Assembly (NCBI RefSeq): GCF_025149465.1
Contig: NZ_CP102275.1
Coordinates: 1,550,001 to 1,614,000 of the forward strand
Source of the DNA: Thomasclavelia spiroformis DSM 1552
Lineage (GTDB): Bacteria > Bacillota_I > Bacilli_A > Erysipelotrichales > Coprobacillaceae
Direction: 5' to 3'
DNA length: 64,000 nucleotides
Under the pieces are notes generated by a model. That model ran no database searches. It was not told the origin of the DNA and worked only from the letters and a program-made list of their open reading frames with translations. The position numbers and the translations under genes were made by a program. Positions 29,667-39,345 of the stretch are shown piece after piece (within the stretch, counting starts at the first letter, position 1; each line of letters opens with the position of its first letter).

Positions 29667-29880
29667 ATAAAAAAGCATCGTCATAAGGACGAATGCTCGT
29701 GGTACCACCTTACTTTGCATAATATTTATGCCTCAAAAACTTTAACGCAGTTATACGTGTTTACCTACTTAGTTTCAATAAACATGCTCCTAGGCTACCT
29801 TCAATTTCTTATTTTATCCTATTTCCACCAACAAGGACTCTCTATCAAACATCAAAACCTACTCTTCCTAATCGTTGCTA
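29667..29880 (-). promoter_or_regulatory. T-box leader of valS
   Basis: The minus-strand leader contains the T-box sequence AAGGTGGTACCACG (29698-29711) followed by a terminator hairpin GAGCATTCGTC / GACGATGCT and six Ts. Upstream are stem I elements (GATAGAGAGTCC, GTTGGTGGAAATAGG). Uncharged tRNA would stabilise the antiterminator. A GTA valine codon in AAGTAGGTAAAC is the likely specifier, but I could not fold it. Confidence 0.88.
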
Positions 29881-29885
29881 AAGAC

Positions 29886-29914
29886 ATTTTAACAAAAACC
29901 ATTCCACTAGTCAA
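29886..29914 (-). promoter_or_regulatory. Sigma-A promoter of valS
   Basis: TTGACT - 17 bp - TAAAAT on the minus strand, just upstream of the T-box leader; the -35 hexamer abuts the stop codon of the preceding coat-kinase-like gene. Confidence 0.75.
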
Positions 29915-30827
29915 TTGAAAGCTTTTTATTTAACGAAGAAATAGAATCTAAATAATATAATAAACGTGACATAACAATAATATTATTAATTTCATCATGT
30001 CCCAATTTAATAATCGGTACAACATGCAACAAACATCTAAGCAATAACTTCTCTTCTTTTAAAAGTTTTAACTTACAAAAATAACTATCCAAAATTACAT
30101 CAAAATCAAAAATAAGTTCTGGTATCTTTTGATACATATTATAAATATCATAAATACATAAATTAATTTTAATATGATCAAACGAAATCAGCTTACCTTC
30201 TTTCATCATAATATGAGCATAACTAAAATTATTGTAAGTCAAACATAATCTAATTGTATCTAAATTACATACATAATCTCGATAACAATCTAATATCTCC
30301 AAGGCATTTTTCAAACAACATTCAATTTTATGATAATTTAAAACAAACATCCATCCTGTTGGACTTTTATAAATCATTGTTTCAAAATTATTCATTAACT
30401 CATTATAATAAGCTTTTCGTTCATGAATAATTCTTTCAAGATCTTCAATTTGCTGTTTAAAAAAACTTTTAGAAGCACTATAATTGAAAAAAGTTTTTGA
30501 ATGCAAATAAGCCAAACATTCATAATAAAATTTTAATTTCAACTCTTTTACAATCATATTATCTTCTTTTATCCATCTACTTAAATAAAACATCTTATCT
30601 TCATAGATTGTAATTGCCTGATGATTTACATTTTTTATTACTTTTAAAAAACATTCCAAATGTAAACTTTCAATATGATCAAAAATAACTGTCAAATTAC
30701 TGTTTTCAATAAACTTCAAACAAAAAAATCCTTCATTACACTTTACCTTATATACCCTTTGAGAAACCTTAATTAATCCAATAACCTTTAAACAATAGGC
30801 TTCTTCAATTATTTTACTTACATACAT
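29907..30827 (-). CDS. ysxE: Spore coat kinase-like protein, YsxE/CotS family
   Basis: 306-aa member of the aminoglycoside-phosphotransferase-like CotS/YsxE/YutH group, seen in the lobe order KVKCNEGFFCLKFIE ... ECLAYLHSKTFF ... DLDTIRLCLTYNNFSYAHIMM ... LISFDHIKIN. The canonical catalytic HGD(F/L) is replaced by TYNNFSYAHIM, so kinase activity is unlikely, as in other coat members. It overlaps spoVID by 14 bp and precedes valS, the YsxE position. Named by synteny and fold; sequence is divergent. Confidence 0.7.
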   Translation of the reverse strand: MYVSKIIEEAYCLKVIGLIKVSQRVYKVKCNEGFFCLKFIENSNLTVIFDHIESLHLECFLKVIKNVNHQAITIYEDKMFYLSRWIKEDNMIVKELKLKFYYECLAYLHSKTFFNYSASKSFFKQQIEDLERIIHERKAYYNELMNNFETMIYKSPTGWMFVLNYHKIECCLKNALEILDCYRDYVCNLDTIRLCLTYNNFSYAHIMMKEGKLISFDHIKINLCIYDIYNMYQKIPELIFDFDVILDSYFCKLKLLKEEKLLLRCLLHVVPIIKLGHDEINNIIVMSRLLYYLDSISSLNKKLSID

Positions 30828-31611
30828 AAGGAATAATTAAAACATTGCCAGCAACTAGTGGTTTATCTTGATTATAATCTCTAATAATACTTTCATCAAT
30901 TTCATAACGACTAGCTACATCTTCATAATTATCATTTTCTTTAACAATATACAAATAATAAGTACCAATACTATCACTAGAATCTTTAAAAATAGGTCGT
31001 GATTTGCTTGGATAAACTTTTTCTTGTAATTGTTCTTCAATTTCTTCAGTTACTGCTTTTTCTTTACTCTCTACATCCTTACTTACAACATCTTTTTTAA
31101 CCGTATCATAATCACTAATTGGTTCTATTGGTCTACTTTCAGCAACTTTATTTTCTTTTTCTAATGGTTCTTTTACAATTTCATTATTTTCTAAAGCTTG
31201 TTCATCAATCATCGATTCTTTACGAATTAAATCTTCAATTTCATCAACTGTTTCTTTTTCAAACAATGAATCATCTTTAACATAACGATCTTCTCCATCA
31301 ACTACCCCATGAATTCCAACTTCAATTTTTATTTGAATATTACCATCTTTAATATGATAATCAAAATCTTCTACTTTAATATTAAAATCACGCTGATCAA
31401 CAATCTTATCAAAAGTCGCTAAAACATCCATATCAACATCATCATGGAATTTTTTACCATCGTTATATTCCCCCTTTACAATTAAACTTCCAATCGCCCT
31501 TACACCAACACTTTCAATCTTATAATTAATTGATTCATCAACCGATAAAGACAATAACTCTGTTAATTCATGATTCAAATCAATCCATTTTTCAAAATAT
31601 ATTCTTTGCAT
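30814..31611 (-). CDS. spoVID: Spore morphogenesis protein SpoVID-like, LysM domain
   Basis: 265-aa acidic protein with a conserved N-terminal beta domain (MQRIYFEKWIDLNHELTELLSLSVDE), a long charged low-complexity middle and a C-terminal LysM domain (YYLYIVKENDNYEDVASRYEIDESIIRDYNQDKPL). In bacilli SpoVID lets the coat encase the forespore. GGGAGG six bases before the ATG at 31611 decides the start over 31638. Operon with the YsxE-like gene. Confidence 0.85.
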   Translation of the reverse strand: MQRIYFEKWIDLNHELTELLSLSVDESINYKIESVGVRAIGSLIVKGEYNDGKKFHDDVDMDVLATFDKIVDQRDFNIKVEDFDYHIKDGNIQIKIEVGIHGVVDGEDRYVKDDSLFEKETVDEIEDLIRKESMIDEQALENNEIVKEPLEKENKVAESRPIEPISDYDTVKKDVVSKDVESKEKAVTEEIEEQLQEKVYPSKSRPIFKDSSDSIGTYYLYIVKENDNYEDVASRYEIDESIIRDYNQDKPLVAGNVLIIPYVCK

Positions 31612-31653
31612 ATATACCTCCCATACAAATATATGCAAAAAAATATTAGATAT

Positions 31654-31676
31654 GAAAAAAGACAGTCAAACTGTCT
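31654..31676 (-). terminator. Terminator of engB
   Basis: AGACAGT / ACTGTCT stem with a 3-nt loop followed on the minus strand by TTTTTTC, overlapping the engB stop. Confidence 0.75.
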
Positions 31677-32274
31677 AATTAAAATCAATATCACATAATT
31701 CATATATAGCATTCCATGCCTCTTCAATTCCAATTTTTTTCAAACTAGAAAAACGAATAAACTTATCCTCTTTATGGAATCCTAAAGTATTTTTTATTAA
31801 CTGTTCATTTTTCTTTAAATCATTTCGTTTCAATTTATCTTCTTTAGTTGCCACAACAATTACCGGTACATTATGATGTTTAACAAACTCATACATCATC
31901 ACATCATCTTTAGTTGGTTTATGACGATAATCAACTAATAAAATAAATCCTTTTAAACTAGAACGTAATTTAATATACTCATCCATTGTTTTTCCAAACT
32001 GTTTAGTTACATTATTATTTACTTTAGCATAACCATAGCCTGGAACATCAACAAAATACAATGCATCATTGACATTAAAAAAATTCAATGTTCTTGTCTT
32101 TCCAGGCGTACTAGATACTTTAGCCAAACCATTTCGATTTAACATTGCATTGATAAAACTGCTTTTCCCTACATTACTTCGTCCAGCTAAACACATTTCA
32201 GGATAAGTTTCTTGAGGCCACTGACTTTTCCAAGCGGCTGAAAGTACATATTCTGCTTTTTTTATTTTTACCAT
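31675..32274 (-). CDS. engB: Ribosome biogenesis GTPase EngB (YsxC/YihA)
   Basis: GTPase needed for 50S assembly. G1 AGRSNVGKSSF, G3 DVPGYGYAKV, G4 ATKEDK and G5 FSSLKK are all visible in 199 aa. AGGTGAT before the ATG at 32274 sets the start; an in-frame GTG lies three codons upstream. Follows lon as in B. subtilis (lonA-ysxC). Confidence 0.95.
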   Translation of the reverse strand: MVKIKKAEYVLSAAWKSQWPQETYPEMCLAGRSNVGKSSFINAMLNRNGLAKVSSTPGKTRTLNFFNVNDALYFVDVPGYGYAKVNNNVTKQFGKTMDEYIKLRSSLKGFILLVDYRHKPTKDDVMMYEFVKHHNVPVIVVATKEDKLKRNDLKKNEQLIKNTLGFHKEDKFIRFSSLKKIGIEEAWNAIYELCDIDFN

Positions 32275-32302
32275 TTCTATCACCTATTTCATTGTACCAT
32301 AA

Positions 32303-32333
32303 AATAAGAAAAGGGTTAAATTTTTTAACCCTT
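32303..32333 (-). terminator. Terminator of lon
   Basis: AAGGGTTAAA / TTTAACCCTT stem, then TTCTTATTTTA on the minus strand, adjoining the lon stop. Confidence 0.65.
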
Positions 32334-34653
32334 ATTTAACAAGTGCATGTTCTAAAACTGTATCAATATGATCAGCTAATACAATTTCTAATTCTTCTCT
32401 TACAGACTCTGGGATATCTTCAATATCTTTAGCATTATCTTTAGGAATAATAATCTTTTTAATTCCTGAACGATGTGCCGAAATAGATTTTTCTTTCAAT
32501 CCTCCAATTGCAAGTACATTACCTCTTAACGTAATTTCACCAGTCATTGCAACATCACTACGTACTGGTTTATTTTTTAACGCAGAGTAAATTGCTGTAG
32601 TTAATGTAACACCCGCACTAGGTCCATCTTTTTTCACCGCTCCTTCTGGAACGTGAATATGAATATCTTCTTTATCAAATTTAACATCTTCAAGACCATA
32701 TTTAACTTTATTAGCTTTCATATAATCTAAAGCAATTGATGCAGATTCTTTCATAACATCACCTAGTTGTCCAGTAATTACAAACTTACCAGAACCATCA
32801 AAATGATTTACTTCAATTGGTAAGATATCACCACCAAATTGAGTATATGCCATTCCTGTAACGACACCAATTTGATCATGATCTAATTTTTTAGTATGTT
32901 CAAATGGTGCTTTACCCAAATAATTTTCAAGCTCTTTAGCAACAACAGTAATTTTGCTTTGTTTATCTTTTAAAATAATCAAAACGACTTTACGACATAC
33001 TTTAGCAATTAATCTTTCTAAATCACGAACCCCAGCTTCACGAGTATAATGACGGATGATTTTCATGATTGCTTCGTCTTCAAAAGTTAATTGTTCAGAT
33101 GTCAAACCATGCATACCTAATTGTTTTTTAATTAAATGATTTTTTGCAATCATTAATTTTTCTTGTTCAGTATAAGAAGAAAGCTCGATGATTTCCAAAC
33201 GATCTCTAAGAGGACCAGGAATATTACCTAAATCATTAGCAGTAGCGATAAATAATACTTTTGATAAATCATAAGGTTCTTCTAAATAATTATCTGAAAA
33301 TTGATTATTTTGTTCTGGATCAAGAACTTCCAACATTGCACTAGTAGGATCACCCTTATAATCACTTGACATTTTATCAATTTCATCTAATAAGAAAACA
33401 GGATTAATAACCCCGGCTTTTTTCATACTTTGAATAATTCTACCAGGCATAGAACCTAAATAAGTACGACGATGTCCTCTTACTTCAGCTTCATCTTTAA
33501 CACCACCTAAAGATGCTTTAACAAACTTACGTTCTAATGCTCTAGCAATACTTTTTGCTAGTGAAGTTTTACCAACTCCTGGTGGACCTGCTAAACAAAT
33601 AATTGGCGCTTTTAGATTTTGTGTCATTTGTTTAACAGCTAAATGTTCAACGATTCTTTCTTTAACTTTTTCTAAACCGTAATGATCAGCATTTAAAACA
33701 TCTTCAACTTTTTGAATATCTTCAACATCCTTAGTTTCTTGATACCAAGGGACTTTTAACATCCAATCAATATATGTTCTAACAACATTTGATTCAGCTG
33801 ATGCAGCTGGCATTGTTTCAAATCTTCTTAATTCTTCTTCGATTTTATCTTTAACATATTGTGGATATGGATTTTTTTGTAATTCCTCACGAATTGATTC
33901 TGCATCATCTTCTTTAGGAACACTATCCCCTAATTCTTCTTTAATCGCTCTAAGTTTTTCGCGCAAATAATATTCTCGTTGATTTTCGTCAATGCTTTCA
34001 CGTACTTTACGATTAATTGATTCTTCAATTTCATTAATTACTTTTTCAGATTCGATTGAACTAATTACTAATAGTAAACGTTCATTTACATTAATAGTTT
34101 CTAATATTTTTTGTTTTTGAGTAAATTCTACAGGTAAATATTGTCCAATTGTATCTGCTAAAACACTTGCAGAAACACCACTTGTAAGACGATTAATTGA
34201 ATCTAGCGGAATATTTGGCATACTTCTTCTAGCTTTTTCAAAATAAGATGTAGCTTTACGAACTAAAGCAACTTCTTCATTACGATCGCCTACTTCATCT
34301 TCAAGAATAGTTACTTGAGAATATATAGCACCATTTTGTTCAACAAAACCATCTAAACGTACTCTCTTTACTCCAAGTACAGTAAGTTTAACTGTTCCTG
34401 CACTATCACGACGTACTTTACGATCAATTTTACAAATAGTACCAATATGATATACATCATCAAAAGAAGGATTATCCGTTAAAGGATTAACTTGAGAAAC
34501 AAAAACGATATTGTTATCGTGTTCATTTGAACTTAACTCAAGTGCTTTTAAACTCATAGGACGTCCAACATCTAATGTTAATTTGTTTTCTGGGAAAACA
34601 ACCATACCTCGAGTACAAACTACCGGTAAATTTAATACAGTTTGTTCGTTCAC
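32332..34653 (-). CDS. lon: ATP-dependent Lon protease (GTG start)
   Basis: AAA+ serine protease degrading abnormal and regulatory proteins. N-terminal LAN domain (LNLPVVCTRGMVVFPENK), Walker A GPPGVGKTSLAKSIA, Walker B VFLLDEIDKM, and the Ser-Lys dyad with catalytic Ser in KDGPSAGVTLTTA and Lys in GGLKEKSISAHR; 773 aa. Start is GTG at 34653, seven bases after AGGAGG. It lies after tig with only a terminator between and no clear promoter, so it may depend on read-through or an internal promoter. Confidence 0.97.
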   Translation of the reverse strand: MNEQTVLNLPVVCTRGMVVFPENKLTLDVGRPMSLKALELSSNEHDNNIVFVSQVNPLTDNPSFDDVYHIGTICKIDRKVRRDSAGTVKLTVLGVKRVRLDGFVEQNGAIYSQVTILEDEVGDRNEEVALVRKATSYFEKARRSMPNIPLDSINRLTSGVSASVLADTIGQYLPVEFTQKQKILETINVNERLLLVISSIESEKVINEIEESINRKVRESIDENQREYYLREKLRAIKEELGDSVPKEDDAESIREELQKNPYPQYVKDKIEEELRRFETMPAASAESNVVRTYIDWMLKVPWYQETKDVEDIQKVEDVLNADHYGLEKVKERIVEHLAVKQMTQNLKAPIICLAGPPGVGKTSLAKSIARALERKFVKASLGGVKDEAEVRGHRRTYLGSMPGRIIQSMKKAGVINPVFLLDEIDKMSSDYKGDPTSAMLEVLDPEQNNQFSDNYLEEPYDLSKVLFIATANDLGNIPGPLRDRLEIIELSSYTEQEKLMIAKNHLIKKQLGMHGLTSEQLTFEDEAIMKIIRHYTREAGVRDLERLIAKVCRKVVLIILKDKQSKITVVAKELENYLGKAPFEHTKKLDHDQIGVVTGMAYTQFGGDILPIEVNHFDGSGKFVITGQLGDVMKESASIALDYMKANKVKYGLEDVKFDKEDIHIHVPEGAVKKDGPSAGVTLTTAIYSALKNKPVRSDVAMTGEITLRGNVLAIGGLKEKSISAHRSGIKKIIIPKDNAKDIEDIPESVREELEIVLADHIDTVLEHALVK

Positions 34654-34679
34654 TTTAATTCCTCCTATCTTCTATTTAC

Positions 34680-34703
34680 TAAAAAGACGCTTGAGCGTCT
34701 TTT
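34680..34703 (-). terminator. Terminator of tig
   Basis: AAAGACGC / GCGTCTTT stem with a 4-nt loop plus TTTTTAG on the minus strand, between tig and lon. Confidence 0.78.
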
Positions 34704-34705
34704 AA

Positions 34706-35989
34706 TTATTTCTTTAAGTTATCTTTTACTAAATCGATAGCTTTACGAGTTAAAATATCATTTTCAACACGGCTCATATTTCCTTTGAAAATATTTTTAA
34801 CTTCATCTAATTCTTTTTTATAATAATCAGCAATTGATTGTAATTCAGCTTCTAATTCTTCATCACTAGCAACTAGTTTTTCTTCTTTAATAATTGCTTT
34901 TATAATTGCATTGATTTTGAAACGTTCTTCAGCTTGTGGTTTGATATCTTCTAAAATATCAGGAACATCTTTTCCTGTAAATTGTTTATAAATATCAAAA
35001 TTTAATCCTTGACTTTGTAGATTTTGTTCAATCTCTTTTAAAATCATTTGTTGTTCTTGTTTAATTAAAGCTTCACTGTTTTCAATTTTTGAGTTTTTAA
35101 TTAATGTTTGATAAATATCATTCATGAATTTTTGTTCATTTTCATTTTCTTTACGAGCTTTAATGTTTGCTTTAATATGGTCTTTTAATTGATCTAATGT
35201 TTCAACACCATCAATATTAACATCTTTAGCTAATTCATCATCAATTTCAGGTAAATGTTTTTCTTTAATTTCATGAACAGTTACTTTAAAAGTAGCTTCT
35301 TTACCAGCTAAATCAACAGCTCCATAATCATCTGGGAATTTAATAGTAATTTCTTGTTCTTTATCAACACCCATTCCGATTAATTGATCTTCAAATCCAG
35401 GAACAAATGATCCACTTCCAATTTCTAATGGATAGTTTTCACCACTACCACCTTCAAAAGCAACACCATCAATAAATCCTTCAAAATCAATTACTGCAGT
35501 ATCACCTTTAGCAACTTTTCCACCTTCTTTTACAGATAATTCTGCAAATTGGCTTTGATAATTTGCTAATTGTTCTTCAATTTCTTTTTTAGTTACAGTT
35601 ACACGTGTTTTCTTAATTTCTAACCCTTTATATTCACCTAATTCAACTTCTGGTTCAACAGGTACTAAAATTTTAACTTGTAACTCTTCTTCATCAATTT
35701 TATCAACACTTAAAGCAGGTTGTGCAATTGGTTCAACTTTTGCTTCTTCAAGTGCTTTAGCAAAATTAGCTTGTAAAATCATATCAGTTGCTTCTTCAAG
35801 AATTTTACCTTTACCAATTCTTGCTTTAACAACAGCTATTGGTGCCTTCCCTTGTCTAAATCCATCAATTTTAACTTTTCTTGATAGTTTGTTTAATGCT
35901 TTTTTTTGAGATTCTTTCCATTCTTCTTTATCAAATGCTACTGTTACTTCAACAATTGCATTTTCTAGTTTTTTATTATTAATTTTCAT
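34706..35989 (-). CDS. tig: Trigger factor
   Basis: Ribosome-bound chaperone and peptidyl-prolyl isomerase for nascent chains. N-terminal ribosome-binding domain with the FRQGKAP signature (GFRQGKAPIAVV), a central FKBP domain (GDTAVIDFEGFIDGVAFEGG ... LPEIDDELAKDV) and the C-terminal chaperone arms; 427 aa from 35989, where AAGGAG precedes the ATG. clpX, which follows tig in B. subtilis, is missing here. Confidence 0.96.
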   Translation of the reverse strand: MKINNKKLENAIVEVTVAFDKEEWKESQKKALNKLSRKVKIDGFRQGKAPIAVVKARIGKGKILEEATDMILQANFAKALEEAKVEPIAQPALSVDKIDEEELQVKILVPVEPEVELGEYKGLEIKKTRVTVTKKEIEEQLANYQSQFAELSVKEGGKVAKGDTAVIDFEGFIDGVAFEGGSGENYPLEIGSGSFVPGFEDQLIGMGVDKEQEITIKFPDDYGAVDLAGKEATFKVTVHEIKEKHLPEIDDELAKDVNIDGVETLDQLKDHIKANIKARKENENEQKFMNDIYQTLIKNSKIENSEALIKQEQQMILKEIEQNLQSQGLNFDIYKQFTGKDVPDILEDIKPQAEERFKINAIIKAIIKEEKLVASDEELEAELQSIADYYKKELDEVKNIFKGNMSRVENDILTRKAIDLVKDNLKK

Positions 35990-36018
35990 ACAATTCTCCT
36001 TCATTAGTTTCATCACGT

Positions 36019-36047
36019 ATTATATACTATCAATTTCATTAATTCAA
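36019..36047 (-). promoter_or_regulatory. Sigma-A promoter of tig
   Basis: TTGAAT - 17 bp - TATAAT on the minus strand, about 30 bp upstream of the tig start. Confidence 0.75.
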
Positions 36048-36093
36048 CTTATTTAAACACTAATATCTTAAAATTTGTGACTTTTTTGTGACT

Positions 36094-37017
36094 TTAATAT
36101 TCAATTTGCTTAATTTCTTCTAATTTTTCCAAAATTTCTTCTTTATCACAATTATAAAACAATTCCATATCCTCTAACTCTACATCGATATATTGCATCG
36201 ATGCTAAATAATAATGAATTGCTCCAGCAATTGCTCGATATTCAAATTCATCAATGTATTTAGGATACATTAAATACAGATAAAAATTCAAAAACTGAAA
36301 ACATAGATTATATAACGAAGGATTTTCATCTTCAATCACTTCACTCAATAAAGATAAAATCGCTTCCCCTACTTCTTGATTCAATACCATTGGAGCATAA
36401 CTTGGATTAATTTCATACTCAACTCCATTTTTTACTAATACCATTTCTTCATCGATTTCTTGATCAATCATTAATTCAATCAATAAGCTTTTAGCAAAAC
36501 TTGGCTTACTATCATCTTTCAAAAAAATTCTAATAGCCGGTAATAGTCGCCGAATATTCATTCCTTCCATTTGCTCAATTGCCATATACAAAAGATCTTC
36601 ATTAGCAATATCTCTTTGTAAAATATTTTCCATATCATCTAAACTAAAAGCATTATTATGACGTTCAATTCCTTCGTTTGCTTCTTTTTTAGCAAGCAAC
36701 AACTCATCATATGCGGCATTAAAAACACTTTCATATTCATATGGAATATAAGGCATTGACAGTTCTTCAACTACAATATCAATTGCTTCTTCAAATTCTT
36801 CTAACTCTTTTAATGTTGCTAAATAAATACTTACAACATCATAGTATGTATTACTAGCCTTTATCTTAGCCAACATTCCTTCATTTTTAGCTTGTTGATA
36901 TTGTCCTAAACCATATAAACAAACCAATCTTTGATAACGAACAGTTTCATCATCTAAATCTGTAAGTAAATCTAAAGCATCCTGAAATTGACTATTTGCA
37001 ATATATTCTTCAATCAT
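36094..37017 (-). CDS. TPR-like helical repeat protein, YsoA position
   Basis: 307-aa acidic, all-helical protein with TPR-like repeats in the first third (YIANSQFQDALDLLTDL, LGQYQQAKNEGMLAKIKAS, ELEEFEEAIDIVVEEL) and no catalytic motif. It lies directly upstream of tig, the place of B. subtilis YsoA, a TPR protein of unknown role. Presumably a protein-protein interaction scaffold in the cytoplasm; the function is not known. Confidence 0.7.
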   Translation of the reverse strand: MIEEYIANSQFQDALDLLTDLDDETVRYQRLVCLYGLGQYQQAKNEGMLAKIKASNTYYDVVSIYLATLKELEEFEEAIDIVVEELSMPYIPYEYESVFNAAYDELLLAKKEANEGIERHNNAFSLDDMENILQRDIANEDLLYMAIEQMEGMNIRRLLPAIRIFLKDDSKPSFAKSLLIELMIDQEIDEEMVLVKNGVEYEINPSYAPMVLNQEVGEAILSLLSEVIEDENPSLYNLCFQFLNFYLYLMYPKYIDEFEYRAIAGAIHYYLASMQYIDVELEDMELFYNCDKEEILEKLEEIKQIEY

Positions 37018-37039
37018 ACATTCTCCTTAAAAAAATTAG

Positions 37040-37174
37040 TTATTCTTCATCATCTAAGTCTAATTGATATTCAGGTTCTTTTTCTTCACCTTCTTGTTGG
37101 CGTAAACTTTCAATTACATCAATATATTGACCTAACACGCCATTCTTTAAAAAATCATCATCTGTTAAAGGCAT
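37040..37174 (-). CDS. Small acidic protein of unknown function
   Basis: 44-aa peptide, starting MPLTDDDFLKNGVLGQYIDV and ending LDLDDEE; over a third of the residues are Asp or Glu. GAGGAG lies eight bases before the ATG at 37174 (another ATG at 37180 is too close). It sits 22 bp upstream of the TPR gene and probably shares its transcript. No signal peptide or membrane segment; I recognise no family. Confidence 0.55.
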   Translation of the reverse strand: MPLTDDDFLKNGVLGQYIDVIESLRQQEGEEKEPEYQLDLDDEE

Positions 37175-37247
37175 ATTCATCACTCCTCAACCACTTATTA
37201 TAACAACCCTCAAATATTTTTCAATTGAAAAACTCATATTTACATAA

Positions 37248-38126
37248 TTATCGATACTCAAAAAACAATTTAAATAACTGTCGATAATAATCTATAAAAA
37301 CACTATTTTTTCGCCAAACAAAATTAATATCATGTTCAATTGATAATCCCGCAATATCAATCTCTTTCAACAAACCACTTTCTAACTCTTTTTCAACCGC
37401 TATTTTATATATAAAACTAACACCATGATTATTTTTAATCAATTGTTTGATCGTATTAATATTACTTATCTCAATTAAATTTGCAAAATCATTGACATTT
37501 AAATTACGATCACCCAAATAACGCTCGATGATTTCTCTAGAACCCGAACCAACTTCTCTAATAATTAAATTATATTTAAACAGTTCACTAATATCATCAA
37601 CATGATCTAATTTAAAATCATTTGATGCAACACATACATATCTTTCTTGACAATAATGTAAAAAATCATATTCAAACTTGTTAAAATATCCTTCTACTAA
37701 AGCAAAATCAATCGCTCCTTCATTTATATAGTTCAATAATTCTTTAGTATTGGCAACTTTCATTTTAATCACTGTATTACTTTCATCTGATAAAAGACCA
37801 TCAATAATATTAGGCATGATATATTCACCAACTGTAAGTGTTGCTCCAAAAATCAATTCATGCTTTTCTTTCATATCATTAAATCGCTTTTTTAAAAAAA
37901 TATCGTCATGTTTTAATGTAGTTGCATATTCTAATAAAATTTGCCCTTCTTTAGTAAGTTGCATTTTTTTACCGTGAAAATAAAATAATTTAACATTATA
38001 GTATTCTTCTAAATAATGAATATGATTTGAAACAGCTGGTTGTGTAATATTCAGAAATTGACTAGCTTTAGTAAAGTTCATAAATTTACATACTGTTAAA
38101 AAAGTATCAATTCGAAAATCTAACAT
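37248..38126 (-). CDS. LysR-family transcriptional regulator
   Basis: N-terminal winged helix-turn-helix (FTKASQFLNITQPAVSNHIHYLEEYYNVKLF) followed by the two-lobed LysR effector domain; 292 aa. Start taken at the ATG at 38126 (AAGGGTGAT upstream), seven codons inside the longest frame. It diverges from the YeiH transporter gene with a 108-bp shared control region, as in the E. coli yeiE/yeiH pair, so it is the likely regulator of that gene. Ligand unknown. Confidence 0.88.
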   Translation of the reverse strand: MLDFRIDTFLTVCKFMNFTKASQFLNITQPAVSNHIHYLEEYYNVKLFYFHGKKMQLTKEGQILLEYATTLKHDDIFLKKRFNDMKEKHELIFGATLTVGEYIMPNIIDGLLSDESNTVIKMKVANTKELLNYINEGAIDFALVEGYFNKFEYDFLHYCQERYVCVASNDFKLDHVDDISELFKYNLIIREVGSGSREIIERYLGDRNLNVNDFANLIEISNINTIKQLIKNNHGVSFIYKIAVEKELESGLLKEIDIAGLSIEHDINFVWRKNSVFIDYYRQLFKLFFEYR

Positions 38127-38204
38127 TGTATCACCCTTATCAATCATAACATTTTTTTATTATTATATAAATATATATAATTTTTATTTATTATAATAAT
38201 CATG

Positions 38205-38210
38205 TATAAT
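38205..38210 (+). promoter_or_regulatory. Putative -10 box of the yeiH-like gene
   Basis: TATAAT preceded by TG (ATGTATAAT) 24 bp upstream of the ATG, in a very AT-rich divergent region with several AT-N-AT half sites that could bind the LysR regulator. No good -35 is visible, consistent with an activator-dependent promoter. Confidence 0.45.
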
Positions 38211-38234
38211 ATGCTCGATTAAAGGAGGAAGACA

Positions 38235-39239
38235 ATGAATAAAATCAAAAACAATACTTTAGGCGTTATTTTATGTTTAGCAATCGCTTTACCTGCATAC
38301 TATTTAGGAACTCTTTTCCCACTAGTTGGTGGTCCTGTGTTTGCTATTTTAATGGGGATGATTATTACTTATTTCGTTAAAGACAAAAGTAAAGTTCAAG
38401 ATGGGATTACATACACATCTAAAAAGATTCTACAATACGCTGTTATCTTACTTGGATTTGGGATGAATTTAAAAGATATCTTAAAAATTGGGACAACATC
38501 TTTGCCAATCATTTTGTCAACAATTACAACATCATTAGTAGTTGCTTATGTATTATGTAAACTTTTAAAGATTCCATCAAAAATTGCAACATTGATCGGT
38601 GTTGGTTCATCAATTTGTGGTGGTTCTGCAATTGCTGCAACCGCTCCAGTAATTGAAGCCGATGACGAAGAAATCGCCCAAGCAATTTCGGTTATCTTTC
38701 TATTCAATATCCTAGCAGCGTTAATTTTCCCTACATTAGGTGGGATCCTTGGTCTTTCAAATGATGGTTTTGGATTATTTGCAGGAAGTGCAGTTAATGA
38801 TACTTCATCAGTTACAGCTACAGCTACAGCTTGGGATGGAATTCATGGTAGCAATACATTAGACCATGCAACAATCGTCAAACTAACAAGAACGCTTGCA
38901 ATCATTCCAATTACTCTAGTTCTAGCTTTTAAACGTACTCGTGATAATGAAAAAAATAACAGCAAAGTAAATCTCAAAAATATTTTTCCATATTTTATCC
39001 TTTTCTTTGTTTTAGCATCAATTATTACAACCGTATTTAGTTTACCAACAACAATTACCGCTCCAATTAAAGATTTAAGTAAATTTTTTATTGTAATGGC
39101 AATGGCAGCAATCGGGTTAAATACAAACATTGTAAAGCTGATAAAAAGTGGTGCTAAGCCAATTTTATTAGGGTTTACATGTTGGGTTTCTATTACATGT
39201 GTATGTTTATTGATGCAAGCACTTTTAGGATTGTTATAG
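38235..39239 (+). CDS. YeiH family putative sulfate/anion exporter
   Basis: 334-aa polytopic inner-membrane protein of the YeiH (PF03601) family, about ten hydrophobic helices. Family motifs include [31 protein letters not shown] and [15 protein letters not shown]. Some members have been linked to sulfite or sulfonate-derived sulfate export, but the substrate here is unknown. AAAGGAGG precedes the ATG. A single-gene unit ending in a terminator. Confidence 0.88.
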   Translation: MNKIKNNTLGVILCLAIALPAYYLGTLFPLVGGPVFAILMGMIITYFVKDKSKVQDGITYTSKKILQYAVILLGFGMNLKDILKIGTTSLPIILSTITTSLVVAYVLCKLLKIPSKIATLIGVGSSICGGSAIAATAPVIEADDEEIAQAISVIFLFNILAALIFPTLGGILGLSNDGFGLFAGSAVNDTSSVTATATAWDGIHGSNTLDHATIVKLTRTLAIIPITLVLAFKRTRDNEKNNSKVNLKNIFPYFILFFVLASIITTVFSLPTTITAPIKDLSKFFIVMAMAAIGLNTNIVKLIKSGAKPILLGFTCWVSITCVCLLMQALLGLL

Positions 39240-39262
39240 ACGGTTATTCCGTCTTTTTTTAT
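39238..39262 (+). terminator. Terminator of the yeiH-like gene
   Basis: AGACGG / CCGTCT stem with a short loop, followed by TTTTTTTATTT on the plus strand. Confidence 0.8.
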
Positions 39263-39271
39263 TTAAAGAAA

Positions 39272-39345
39272 ATTGAATAGGGGCTAAGAATTAAAATCTT
39301 TCGCCCCTTTCACAACACCGTGCGTAGGGTTCCCTACACGGCGTT
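39272..39345 (-). ncRNA. Group II intron domains V and VI, copy 2
   Basis: Domain V hairpin (about 39314-39344, GCCGTGTAGGG / CCCTACGCACGGT) and the domain VI GGGGC / GCCCC hairpin after the RT stop. Confidence 0.82.

Noticed and set aside
29715-29918. Plus-strand 67-codon frame upstream of valS
   Set aside because: It lies in the T-box leader; the RNA structure explains the sequence.
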